Shown one piece after another: positions 7,388-15,195 of a stretch of 19,780 bases of DNA. Within the stretch, counting starts at the first letter, position 1; every line of letters starts with the position of its first letter. The translations under genes were made by a program, and so were the position numbers. The notes beneath the pieces are model-generated. The model did no database searches. It was not told where the DNA came from and was given only the letters and a program-made list of their open reading frames with translations. The stretch covers positions 1 through 19,780 of the forward strand of contig JAGAWH010000036.1 in the NCBI GenBank assembly GCA_017941505.1, in the 5' to 3' direction. Source of the DNA: Faecalicoccus sp. Lineage in GTDB: Bacteria > Bacillota_I > Bacilli_A > Erysipelotrichales > Erysipelotrichaceae.

Positions 7388-7562
7388 CATTGAAGAAATC
7401 GGCTTGGATGCAACATTAGAAATTTTAGAAAAGTTCTCAACAAAAGAGTTAAATAGAGAACAACCTCTCAATAAGGATATTGAAGTTTTTCTTAAGAACA
7501 ATGCCATTCAATTCACAATAAAAAATCCATTAATTATCATTCAAATTCATTCATCTGTCTAA
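7371..7562 (+). pseudogene. Truncated remnant of a GNAT-type (toxin-like) acetyltransferase
   Basis: A 63-codon open frame overlaps the end of the 7181 gene in another frame. It reads GLDATLEILEKFSTKEL and then DIEVFLKNNAIQFTIKN, which from memory matches the N-terminal region of small GNAT proteins found behind antitoxin-like genes. After that the text (PLIIIQIHSSV, stop) no longer fits, so the acetyl-CoA-binding core is missing. No ATG, GTG or TTG begins the frame at a sensible place; ATA at 7371 lies 7 bases after a GGTAGG ribosome-site-like element and may be a mutated ATG. I infer a dead toxin gene left beside an intact antitoxin-like ORF. Confidence 0.45.
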
Positions 7563-7801
7563 CCAATTTTGTTTACTGTTTCTGCAGTAAAGCTCAACAA
7601 ATCCAATAAAAATCTGTTCTCGATGAGTCGATGTTTTTGTTCATCGTATAAACCTTTTCAAAATAATTATTAACCCATCTTCATATACAAAGAGATATCA
7701 AATTCAATAACTTAGTCTTACTTTATTCTAAACGCAACTATTCTTTACATAAAACAGCTATTTTTGACAATTATGATTGGTAGATAACCAGGTAACTTTT
7801 C
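7563..7801. other. AT-rich non-coding stretch, no gene recognised
   Basis: No open frame with a start and ribosome site is visible on either strand. The only structure noted is TTTACTG (7572-7578) pairing with CAGTAAA (7585-7591), without a T run. It may be decayed DNA left when the GNAT-like gene was truncated. Confidence 0.4.
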
Positions 7802-7839
7802 TTTACACTTTTCATAAGAAGTGGATAATGGTGACTCTT

Positions 7840-8892
7840 ATGAAAATTGTAGTTTTAGTAATCGCAGCGATTATTTGTATAATAGCGGCATTGTTTGGAA
7901 TGTATTGGTACCATAATATTCATTGGTATGACACATATGAAAAAGCTTTAAAGAAAGTGAATGCGAAAGAAAAAGAGATAACACTTCCAAACGGTCATAT
8001 CATTCATTATGGAGAAGTAGAAAATGATAAGGCAGCTCTTTTGTTGATACATGGGCAGATGGGTAAGTGGGAAGATTATGCCCTTGTGATGCCGAATTTG
8101 GCTGAGAATTGGCATATTTATGCTGTTGATGTATATGGACATGGAAAGTCATCACATGATGAAAGTTTGTATTATCTCGATGTGAACGGCAATGATTTGA
8201 TATGGTTTATTGATCATGTGATTGGTAAACCGACAATAATATCCGGACATTCCAACGGAGCCATTACCGCGGCTTATATCGCAGCATATGGTGGAAAGAA
8301 TGTATCCGGTGCTTTATTAGAAGACCCTCCTATATTCTCTACAGAGGGGGAAGGATGGGAAACCAGCTTTGCGTACTTAGATACATATAAGCCGCTGCAT
8401 GATTATAATCAATCCGATAAGTCCGAGTGCTGGGAAAGTTATTATTTGAGACATTGTTATTGGGGACAGCTGTTTATGAAGAAAGCGATGTCAAAAATCT
8501 CAAAGTATGCTCAGCACTATCATGATAAGCATCCTGGTGATGCAGTAAAAATAGGTTTTCTGCCATCATCTATGTGGTATATATTTGAGTTCGCAAAAAA
8601 TTATGATTTTGCCTATGGTGAGCATTTTTATGATTTAAGCTGGAATCATGGCTATACACATGAAGATATTTTAAAGAGCATTGATGTACCGTGTATTTAT
8701 ATACATGCCAAAGAGAATGCGGATGAAAACGGAGTATATTTATGCGCTGCTTCAAAAGAACAGGCATATAGAGCTGTATCTTATATCGGAGAAAATTGTC
8801 AATTCACTGAAACGGATACAAGCGATCATGTAATCCATACCGTTCACAGTGATTTATATATTCGAACCGTAAATTCATTGCAGGAATATTAA
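7840..8892 (+). CDS. Membrane-anchored alpha/beta-hydrolase
   Basis: The protein has 350 residues from the chosen start. Residues 1-24 form one hydrophobic N-terminal helix, so it is probably tethered with the enzyme domain outside. The hydrolase fold is clear: oxyanion region LLLIHGQMGKWEDY at 67-80, DVYGHGKSS at 97-105, nucleophile elbow GHSNG with S138, and a C-terminal SDHVIH carrying the likely catalytic H330. The acid is probably in HAKENADENG (289-298). ATG 7840 is preferred because GGTGA precedes it; ATG 7828 would add four residues and a TTG at 7777 lacks a site. It is followed by a terminator. The substrate is unknown. Confidence 0.8.
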   Translation: MKIVVLVIAAIICIIAALFGMYWYHNIHWYDTYEKALKKVNAKEKEITLPNGHIIHYGEVENDKAALLLIHGQMGKWEDYALVMPNLAENWHIYAVDVYGHGKSSHDESLYYLDVNGNDLIWFIDHVIGKPTIISGHSNGAITAAYIAAYGGKNVSGALLEDPPIFSTEGEGWETSFAYLDTYKPLHDYNQSDKSECWESYYLRHCYWGQLFMKKAMSKISKYAQHYHDKHPGDAVKIGFLPSSMWYIFEFAKNYDFAYGEHFYDLSWNHGYTHEDILKSIDVPCIYIHAKENADENGVYLCAASKEQAYRAVSYIGENCQFTETDTSDHVIHTVHSDLYIRTVNSLQEY

Positions 8893-8961
8893 TAAGTGAC
8901 AACCAGCGATATCACTCCGGCATAAGCCAAGTGATGGCAGATGCGTTTGAAAAAAGGAAAC

Positions 8962-8995
8962 AAGGGCATTTTCTGTAAATCGGGAATGCCTTTTT
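8962..8995 (+). terminator. Terminator of the hydrolase gene
   Basis: GGCATT (8965-8970) pairs with AATGCC (8985-8990), followed by T5. Confidence 0.65.
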
Positions 8996-9015
8996 CCATT
9001 TTCATAGGGAAATGA

Positions 9016-9024
9016 TGGTAAAAT
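9016..9024 (+). promoter_or_regulatory. Extended -10 promoter of the ydcF-TIR operon
   Basis: TGGTAAAAT forms an extended -10 element (TGN then TAAAAT) 27 bases before the ATG. No good -35 is seen. A GGGGAGA ribosome site follows. Confidence 0.35.
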
Positions 9025-9051
9025 ATAAACAATAGTATAGGGGAGAACACG

Positions 9052-10080
9052 ATGAATTATGTTTTTATATCGTTAGCAATCATATCATGGATTATATTTA
9101 TCTATTCGTTTATGAAGGATCGAAGTAGATATCGTAACTGTTATTTCTTATTTTTTGCGCTCGTGATTACCTTACTTGCGATAATATCCAGTTTGGGCTC
9201 CTATGAAGGTGTGGCGTTTGTGACCATTCTTTTTGTGGTTTTGATCACACTCTTGATTGTGCCTGTTTTTTTAATTCACAATGGTCTTGTGATGATGAAA
9301 AGAGAAGGGACCAGTCTTGCCAATTTATTATCTCTGGTATTTGGGATACTCATTGGTTTAGGAGAGCTGGCAACCTTTGCGGGAATCTTAATGATGGGAG
9401 GTCCTATCGATTGGAATGTGGATGCTCCGCGTTTAATATTTAGATTTCTCAGTATGGCGTTCAGTGTATCGGTGATCTATCTTTCCATCTCCTTTGTGAT
9501 CTTTATGGTTTATTGTGTATTTCTACAGCTCATTCCAAGAAAACGTGATTTTGATTATGTCATTATTCATGGTGCCGGATTAATTGATGGATATAAAATG
9601 TCCAAGCTTTTATCCCAGCGTGTTGATAAGGCAATCGAAGTGTATCAAAAAGATCCTACACCACCGATCCTGATACCTTCCGGTGGAAAGGGAAGCGATG
9701 AAAAGATATCCGAAGCAGAGGCGATGGAGAAATATCTTTTGGATAAAGGAATTCCTCAAGAAAAAATCATAAAAGAAGACCAGTCTCGAACAACCATGGA
9801 AAATCTAATCAACTCCAAGAAGATCATCGATGAAAGAGAAGGAAGAAAATATACAGCTCTTGTTACGAGCAACTATCATGTATATCGTGCTTTGCGCTAT
9901 TGCCGCAAGATTGGTTTAGAATGTGTCGGAATCGGAAGCCCTGTGGCATGGTATTATTGGCCAAGTGCATTGATTCGTGAATTTATAGCTGTTCATTCAG
10001 AGAAGAAACACTTTATTTGTCTGGTATTGGGATGGATTCTCTGGATGATTCCACTTGTTCTTGCCTATTTAGCAGGATGA
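9052..10080 (+). CDS. YdcF/SanA-like DUF218 membrane protein
   Basis: The 342-residue protein has five or so N-terminal membrane helices within residues 1-160, a soluble DUF218 domain at about 167-312, and a final helix at 320-341. Conserved DUF218 features are VIIHGAG (170-176) and SQRVDKAIEVY (188-198), followed by IPSGGKGSDE (208-217), SRTTMENLINS (245-255) and VTSNYHVYRA (271-280). Family members (SanA, ElyC, YdcF) act at the envelope, with roles linked to cell-wall precursors or barrier function, but the reaction is unsettled. GGGGAGA precedes ATG. The next gene begins 13 bases downstream, so it heads an operon with the TIR gene. Confidence 0.85.
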   Translation: MNYVFISLAIISWIIFIYSFMKDRSRYRNCYFLFFALVITLLAIISSLGSYEGVAFVTILFVVLITLLIVPVFLIHNGLVMMKREGTSLANLLSLVFGILIGLGELATFAGILMMGGPIDWNVDAPRLIFRFLSMAFSVSVIYLSISFVIFMVYCVFLQLIPRKRDFDYVIIHGAGLIDGYKMSKLLSQRVDKAIEVYQKDPTPPILIPSGGKGSDEKISEAEAMEKYLLDKGIPQEKIIKEDQSRTTMENLINSKKIIDEREGRKYTALVTSNYHVYRALRYCRKIGLECVGIGSPVAWYYWPSALIREFIAVHSEKKHFICLVLGWILWMIPLVLAYLAG

Positions 10081-10093
10081 AAGGGGTAAGGTA

Positions 10094-11458
10094 ATGGGTA
10101 TATTATACAGAACAAAATTATATACACCTCCCGTTGGGAAACCCAGGGTCTTTCTGGTGTGTCATAAAGATGATTTTATGACATACAGCGAATCAATTTT
10201 TAATGATTTATTCAGAGAATCGAATTGTGTCGTTTATTATCTTGACCCTCTGCAGGTATATGTTATGGATGAAGTGCTTGCCGATTTATCGGAAATGCAG
10301 CTGTTTGTGTTCTGCGTCACAAAAAGACTTCTTTCTGATTCTGAGAAAAGCCTGGATCCTTTTCTGGACTATGCCATTGAAAACAGTATTCCGATTCTGC
10401 CTCTGGTGCAGGAAACAATTGATTTAGAAATGTATCATCAGGAATTTGGAGAAATACAGTTTCTTGAAAAAAATCCTGTTTTGGAAAGCTCAATCAGCTA
10501 CAGCGAACAGTTGAATAAATATTTAACATCAGTTCTTGTCAGCGATGAAATCGCAAGTAAAGTAAGAGCTGCCTTTGATGCATATATTTTTATGAGTTAT
10601 CGGAAAATAGACCGCCGATATGCCAGCCAATTGATGCACATGATTCACCAACATGAAATATTTCGAGATGTAGCCATCTGGTATGATGAGTTTCTTGTAC
10701 CCGGTGAGAATTTTAATAATGCGATTCTGGATATGATTGATAGAAGTGAGTTTTTTGCCCTTTCCGTTACTCCTAATCTAGTATTGGAAAGTAATTATGT
10801 AATGGGAGTGGAATACCCGGCTGCTTTAAAGCTGAAAAAGAAAATGGCTGCCTTTGAAATGGAAAAAACCGATCCTTCGGAATTAAATAAATATTTTCAA
10901 GATTTCCCGGGATGCGTTGATCCATATAAAGAGGGAGAAATTGAAAGAGTGCTGATGGATGCCTTTGAAGATGTAAGACTCCATACCAAGAACAGCTCGG
11001 ATCATCTTTTAGCGATCGGTGCTGCCTATTTATGGGGAATCGATGTAGAAGTGGACCACGTTAAGGCAAGAAGTTTGATTACCAAGGCTGCCATGTCAGG
11101 AAACATGGATGCCATCAGTCTTCTGGCAATGATGTATACGACAGGCTTTGGTGTCAATATGGATTATAACCAGGCTGTTCAATTGTATGAGAAGTTTATC
11201 GAGTTAGCAGAGAAAATCGAGAATTTTTCTGAGCAGGTACGAAACAATGGAAAGTACATCGATTCGCTGTTTAATCTTAGTGAGCTTTATAAGCGAAACA
11301 AAGATTATGATAAACAGAAAAATACACTCGATAAAACGAAACAAATTTACGACCAGTATTTACCGAACCTGGCTGAAACCGCAAAGATGAAAATCCAGAT
11401 GATGTTGGGAGAAAACGCAGCGAACCGCGGAGATTATGAAGGGGCCAGGAAATCTTAA
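10094..11458 (+). CDS. Tandem TIR / Sel1-TPR protein, truncated by frameshift
   Basis: The readable frame gives 454 residues. Residues 17-125 look like a degenerate TIR domain (RVFLVCHKDD, then QLFVFCVTKRLL). Residues 162-270 are a standard TIR domain: box 1 FMSYRK (166-171), IWYDEFLVPGENF (195-207), SVTPN (224-228) and E240 where the NADase glutamate is expected. Sel1/TPR-like helices follow from about 305. TIR domains of bacteria often cleave NAD+ or bind nucleotides in immunity. The frame ends at TAA just after GDYEGARKS, but the homologous text continues in the -1 frame, so one base seems missing near 11448 (AGGAAATC instead of AGGGAAATC). Unbroken, the protein would have about 551 residues. 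Catalytic domains remain intact. Confidence 0.8.
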   Translation: MGILYRTKLYTPPVGKPRVFLVCHKDDFMTYSESIFNDLFRESNCVVYYLDPLQVYVMDEVLADLSEMQLFVFCVTKRLLSDSEKSLDPFLDYAIENSIPILPLVQETIDLEMYHQEFGEIQFLEKNPVLESSISYSEQLNKYLTSVLVSDEIASKVRAAFDAYIFMSYRKIDRRYASQLMHMIHQHEIFRDVAIWYDEFLVPGENFNNAILDMIDRSEFFALSVTPNLVLESNYVMGVEYPAALKLKKKMAAFEMEKTDPSELNKYFQDFPGCVDPYKEGEIERVLMDAFEDVRLHTKNSSDHLLAIGAAYLWGIDVEVDHVKARSLITKAAMSGNMDAISLLAMMYTTGFGVNMDYNQAVQLYEKFIELAEKIENFSEQVRNNGKYIDSLFNLSELYKRNKDYDKQKNTLDKTKQIYDQYLPNLAETAKMKIQMMLGENAANRGDYEGARKS

Positions 11459-11748
11459 GCGATACTGTGGAACAGTCCCGAAAATCAATTGATAAAGACG
11501 ATGGAGAGATGTTTGCCCGCAGTTCTTCCATGTTAGGGGATCTGTATCAAAAATCCGGAGATATCGATTTGGCAGACCAGTGTTTTATCGAAATTGAAAA
11601 GGTCCAGCAGAGCTTAAAAAACTCAAAAATCGTTAAGCAGTCACAGTCTGCGGTACAAAAAGTGATGGAAAATATTCAAGAGGATATTTCTAAAATACAT
11701 ACAGAAGAACAAAAAATACGACACTTTTTTAAGAAAGAAGATGAATAA
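11449..11748 (+). pseudogene. C-terminal TPR portion of the TIR protein, out of frame
   Basis: Reading from 11449 gives EILSDTVEQSRKS, which continues the GDYEGAR repeat of the preceding frame, then the TPR text SSSMLGDLYQKSGDIDLADQ and a charged helical tail ending at TAA 11746-11748. A GTG at 11467 could start a 93-residue ORF, but no ribosome site precedes it. It is best read as the severed 3' end of the 10094 gene, and its stop overlaps the next start codon by 8 bases. Confidence 0.75.
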
Positions 11749-13294
11749 GATGAAATTCTATAAAGATCATTATGATGTCATCATTATCGGTGCTGCCTTA
11801 TCCGGATTATCGGCTGCTCTTCAGCTTCAACAGAAGGGCATAAAGGATATTCTGATTTTAGAAAAGCACAATTTACCGGGAGGTCTTGCCACCAGCTATG
11901 TCCGCAATGGTATAGAAATCGAGGCCACCCTGCATGAGATGATGAGCATCGGCTCCAAAGAAGACCGATTAAAGGTGGGTACTTTCTTTGATGAGGTCGG
12001 TGTGGATATCGATTGGTTGAAGGTACCGGAGGCATATCGTTTTATCGAACCGAAAAAGGGAATTGATATCACCTTACATGCCGGCTTTGAAACGATGTCA
12101 AAAGAGATCGATGCCAAGTATCCGGGCTGGGGTCCTAAGGTACTTGAATTTATGTATCTTTGTAACAAAGTATATGATTCAATGAATATCTTATCCGTTA
12201 CCCCGATGAGTAAAGTGTCAATGCTAATGAAACATCCGGAATTTGTCAAGACAGCAGGCTATACGGCAAATGAGGTATTGGATACTTTCCATTTCCCACA
12301 GGATATTGTCGATATCTTAACACCGTATTGGATCTATGTAGGAAATCCGATGAGCACACTACCTTTTACCATCTATGCCTTCTTAATGGCAGATTACTTT
12401 AGAGGCGGCAGCTATGTTCCGAAAAAATTCTCACATGAGATGAGTATGAAACTGCAGGCCAAAGCTGAGGAAAATGGCGCTCAGATTGAATTCTGTCAGG
12501 AAGTTGAGAAAATTTTTGTAGAAAACGGAAAAGTTACCGGTGTCAAGACAAAGCGCGGGGATGTGATCCATGCCGATTATGTGATCAGCGGAGCGTATCC
12601 AAATAAGGTATATACACAGATGATTGAGCCGTTATCGGAAGTACCGGAAGGTGCTATTAAGATGGTCAACGGAAGAAGACTTTCCGTAACGACAGCATCC
12701 GTGATGATGGTTTTAGATGATACTCCGGAAAATCTCGGTATTAAAGACTACAATATCTTCTCTGCAGGAGATGCGATGAATACCGATGAAATCTGGAAGG
12801 AAAATCAGACACTGGGTCCGTATAAATACTTAACATCGATCTGTTTGGATCTTGCCAATCCGGGCGCTACACCAAAAGGCATGTGCCAGTTTTCAATCAC
12901 CAATCTTCCTTTAGTCAAGGCTTTTGAGGATCTTAAGGAAGAGGATTATTACGATTTTAAACGCAAACTTGCCCTGGATATGATTGAAGAATATGAAAGA
13001 GTGAGCGGTATTTCGATTAAAGATCATATCGTAGAGATTGAAGTATCGACCCCAATTACCGTTTCCCATTATGTAGGTGCATGGAAGGGAAGTATTTATG
13101 GATATTCCCACTCCATTGATGATCATGCGATCGCAAGATTACAGATGAAGGAAGCCGATCATTTTATCGATGGTCTTGAATTTGCGGGAGCGCATGCGAT
13201 CAGCGGTAACGGTATGGGACCGGCTGTAACCAATGGCAGAGCTGCTGCCAAAGCGGTATGGGAAGATATGGAAAAGAAGGGGGCATTACGATGA
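11741..13294 (+). CDS. Phytoene-dehydrogenase-like NAD(P)/FAD oxidoreductase
   Basis: This 517-residue flavoprotein has an N-terminal FAD-binding Rossmann fold (YDVIIIGAALSGLSAAL at 11-27, acidic ribose-binding E41, PGGLATSY) and a C-terminal FAD-closing motif (GLEFAGAHAISGNGMGPAVTNG in two parts near 485-506). This is the CrtI/carotenoid-isomerase superfamily, which includes desaturases, isomerases and amine oxidases. The middle glycine of GxGxxG is alanine (GAALSG). No carotenoid genes are nearby, so another substrate is likely. The gene overlaps the TIR reading frame by 8 bases upstream and the reductase by 4 bases (ATGA) downstream, so all three appear translationally coupled. Confidence 0.85.
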   Translation: MNKMKFYKDHYDVIIIGAALSGLSAALQLQQKGIKDILILEKHNLPGGLATSYVRNGIEIEATLHEMMSIGSKEDRLKVGTFFDEVGVDIDWLKVPEAYRFIEPKKGIDITLHAGFETMSKEIDAKYPGWGPKVLEFMYLCNKVYDSMNILSVTPMSKVSMLMKHPEFVKTAGYTANEVLDTFHFPQDIVDILTPYWIYVGNPMSTLPFTIYAFLMADYFRGGSYVPKKFSHEMSMKLQAKAEENGAQIEFCQEVEKIFVENGKVTGVKTKRGDVIHADYVISGAYPNKVYTQMIEPLSEVPEGAIKMVNGRRLSVTTASVMMVLDDTPENLGIKDYNIFSAGDAMNTDEIWKENQTLGPYKYLTSICLDLANPGATPKGMCQFSITNLPLVKAFEDLKEEDYYDFKRKLALDMIEEYERVSGISIKDHIVEIEVSTPITVSHYVGAWKGSIYGYSHSIDDHAIARLQMKEADHFIDGLEFAGAHAISGNGMGPAVTNGRAAAKAVWEDMEKKGALR

Positions 13295-14472
13295 AAGTAA
13301 AAGGATTTTTAAAGGATGTCGGCGGTGCTTCCCGTGTCACCAAGATGCGTCAGGAATTAATTGAAAATGGATCTTCCGTGCCAAATCCGAATGATCCGAT
13401 TCGAAAATTGGCAGACGCCCTGCATCCGGGAAAACAGGAATTTATTGTCTCAGAGATACGTGAAGTATCTCCTACATCAACCACATATCGATTTACATCG
13501 GTAAATGGTCACATTCCTGTATTTCAAAGCGGACAATACGTCAACTTTTATTTAAAGGTTGGGGAAAGTTTACTGACAAGACCGTATTCCATTTCCTCTG
13601 CTCCTTATGAAGCCAGGGGAAAAGATCCATACTTTGAGATTACCATCCGTCATAATAAACCGTATTTAGTACCGGATTGGTTTTTAGAAAATGTAAAGGT
13701 GGGCACTAAACTTACTGCATCCCTTCCGTTTGGATGGTTTATCTATGAACCGTTGCGAGATTCCAATCATATCGTAGGACTTGCCGGAGGATCGGGAATT
13801 ACACCGTTTGTCTCTATGGCAAAGGAAATCGCTCATGGCAAATTGGATGTTGACTTAACCATTCTTTATGGTTCTGTAAATCATAACGATATTGTCTGCA
13901 AAGAAGAATTAGAGACTGCCCAAAACGCCTGCCCGGATAAAATTCGTGTGGTACATGTAATGTCCGATGATCCTGATTGGAATGGAGAAAAAGGCTTTAT
14001 CACAAAAGAATTGATTGAAAAGTATTCTAGTGAGGATTGTTCGTATTTTTTCTGTGGACCGATCGCAATGTACTCCATGATTCAAAAGATTATGAAGGAA
14101 ATGAACGTTCCAAGAAAACGTTTTAGATATGAAGCATTTACCCAGCCGGCCGTACAGATGCTACCCGGATTCCCTATGGAAAATGTAGGTAAGACATTTA
14201 AGATCACCGTTAAGCGGGGTATTCATGAAGATGTGATTGAGGCAGCAGCCGATGAGCCCATTGCGGTTGCGTTGGAGAGAAGCGCGATTGCCATCGATAC
14301 GCATTGTCGGGCCGGAGAGTGTGGTTTCTGTCGCACACAGCTTTTGGAAGGCGATATCTTTGTATCCCCATATAATGACGGAAGAAGAGCGATGGATAAA
14401 GAGTTAGGATGGTTCCATGCCTGCTCTGCGTATCCAATTTCTGATTTAACGATTAAAATACCTATTCTTTAA
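13291..14472 (+). CDS. FAD/NAD(P)/2Fe-2S oxidoreductase (FNR type)
   Basis: The 393-residue protein has three modules. The FAD domain has RPYS at 97-100. The NAD(P) domain has GLAGGSGITPF at 163-173 and FFCGP at 253-257. A C-terminal plant-type 2Fe-2S ferredoxin domain has C339, C344, C347 and C378 in CX4CX2C...C spacing. This order is that of reductases delivering electrons from NAD(P)H to a partner oxygenase or dehydrogenase. ATG 13291 overlaps the upstream stop as ATGA, with an AGAAGGGGG site before it; a longer start at 13258 is less likely. It probably serves as redox partner of the preceding flavoprotein. Confidence 0.87.
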   Translation: MKVKGFLKDVGGASRVTKMRQELIENGSSVPNPNDPIRKLADALHPGKQEFIVSEIREVSPTSTTYRFTSVNGHIPVFQSGQYVNFYLKVGESLLTRPYSISSAPYEARGKDPYFEITIRHNKPYLVPDWFLENVKVGTKLTASLPFGWFIYEPLRDSNHIVGLAGGSGITPFVSMAKEIAHGKLDVDLTILYGSVNHNDIVCKEELETAQNACPDKIRVVHVMSDDPDWNGEKGFITKELIEKYSSEDCSYFFCGPIAMYSMIQKIMKEMNVPRKRFRYEAFTQPAVQMLPGFPMENVGKTFKITVKRGIHEDVIEAAADEPIAVALERSAIAIDTHCRAGECGFCRTQLLEGDIFVSPYNDGRRAMDKELGWFHACSAYPISDLTIKIPIL

Positions 14473-14488
14473 GAAAAGGGGTTATTGT

Positions 14489-14728
14489 ATAAAGAAAACC
14501 ATTTCCTTTTTATGTGCATTTGGACTCGTTGCCGGTCTTGTCGGGTGTTCTTCATCAAAGACAGAAGAACCGGTTGATTAGGTTAGTGAACACCAATCTT
14601 TTCAAACCGATGATCAAGAAGCACCGGTGGTTTATTTTACCTCGGATATTTCACCGGAAGGCTTAGTAAAGGCGTATGAGGCTTTAGGTTGGAGTCCATC
14701 GGGCAATACAGCAGTGAAGATTTCTACC
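14489..14728 (+). pseudogene. DUF362 lipoprotein remnant (N-terminal part)
   Basis: In frame from 14489 the text is a lipoprotein signal: KKTISFLCAFGLVAGLVGC followed by SSSKTEEP, with LVGC as lipobox. A TAG at 14579-14581 interrupts it. The same frame then gives VYFTSDISPEGLVKAYEALG and AVKIST, which matches the beginning of DUF362 proteins as I remember them. The expected start codon is ATA rather than ATG, 8 bases after AAAAGGGG. After AVKIST the family sequence stops and a permease begins in another frame. Three lesions (start, nonsense, deletion) make this a clear pseudogene. The gene was probably the next operon member after the reductase. Confidence 0.65.
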
Positions 14729-15102
14729 GCAACATCAAGGCAACGGGAAAGTATTTCTTGTTTGGCATACTATTGTCGGCTATCTTTCAAAGATACGTAC
14801 CGCAAGATCTCATGGTTCAATTATTTGGCAATAATAAAGCCTGGGGAGTTTTAATGGCAGCTACCATCGGGGTACCGATGTATGCCTGTGGAGGAGGAAC
14901 CATTCCGCTTTTACAGGGATGGCTTGCAAATGGTATGAGCATGGGCTCTGCTGCAGCCTTTATGTTGACAGGTCCGTCTACCAAGATCACCAATCTGGGA
15001 GCTTTAAAAATTGCGATGGGAATGAAAAACTTTATTCTTTATATCTTGTATGTGATGGGTTTTTCCTTTTTAACAGGAATCATTGTGAATATATTAGTAT
15101 GA
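14716..15102 (+). pseudogene. C-terminal remnant of a YraQ/DUF318-type permease
   Basis: Reading EDFYRNIKATGKYFLFGILL from 14716, the frame continues through membrane helices containing IGVPMYACGGGTIPLLQGWL and MLTGPSTKITNLGAL, typical of the C-terminal half of DUF318/YraQ permeases (a family that includes ArsP). The N-terminal helices are missing: the frame fuses upstream to DUF362 sequence at 14717-14729. An ATG at 14689 would add nine codons derived from the DUF362 gene, without a ribosome site. A terminator follows at once. Probably non-functional. Confidence 0.7.
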
Positions 15103-15129
15103 GCATCTGATGAGTCAGGTGCTTTTTTT
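15103..15129 (+). terminator. Terminator closing the operon after the permease remnant
   Basis: GCATCTGA (15103-15110) pairs with TCAGGTGC (15115-15122, one G-U) around TGAG, followed by T7. Confidence 0.85.
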
Positions 15130-15139
15130 AGTAAGAAAG

Positions 15140-15169
15140 TTGGGCATATACTCTGTGTTGTGGTATTAT
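15140..15169 (+). promoter_or_regulatory. Weak promoter of the BASS transporter gene
   Basis: TTGGGC (15140-15145) and TATTAT (15164-15169) are 18 bp apart, 26 bases before the ATG. Confidence 0.35.
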
Positions 15170-15195
15170 CGACTCAGTGTCAGTGAGGTTGATGT

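Noticed and set aside
7777..7839. TTG start giving a longer alpha/beta-hydrolase
   Set aside because: It lacks a ribosome site and would place polar residues before the membrane anchor; ATG 7840 fits better.
11437..11470. Programmed -1 frameshift in the TIR gene
   Set aside because: No X XXY YYZ slippery heptamer or clear downstream pseudoknot is visible; a one-base deletion or assembly error is simpler.
13258..13290. Upstream start for the 2Fe-2S reductase
   Set aside because: It would lie inside the preceding gene; the ATGA overlap with a ribosome site at 13291 is the normal coupled start.
14689..15102. A complete 137-residue permease gene starting at ATG 14689
   Set aside because: The first nine codons are DUF362 DNA read out of frame, there is no ribosome site, and half of the permease helices are missing.
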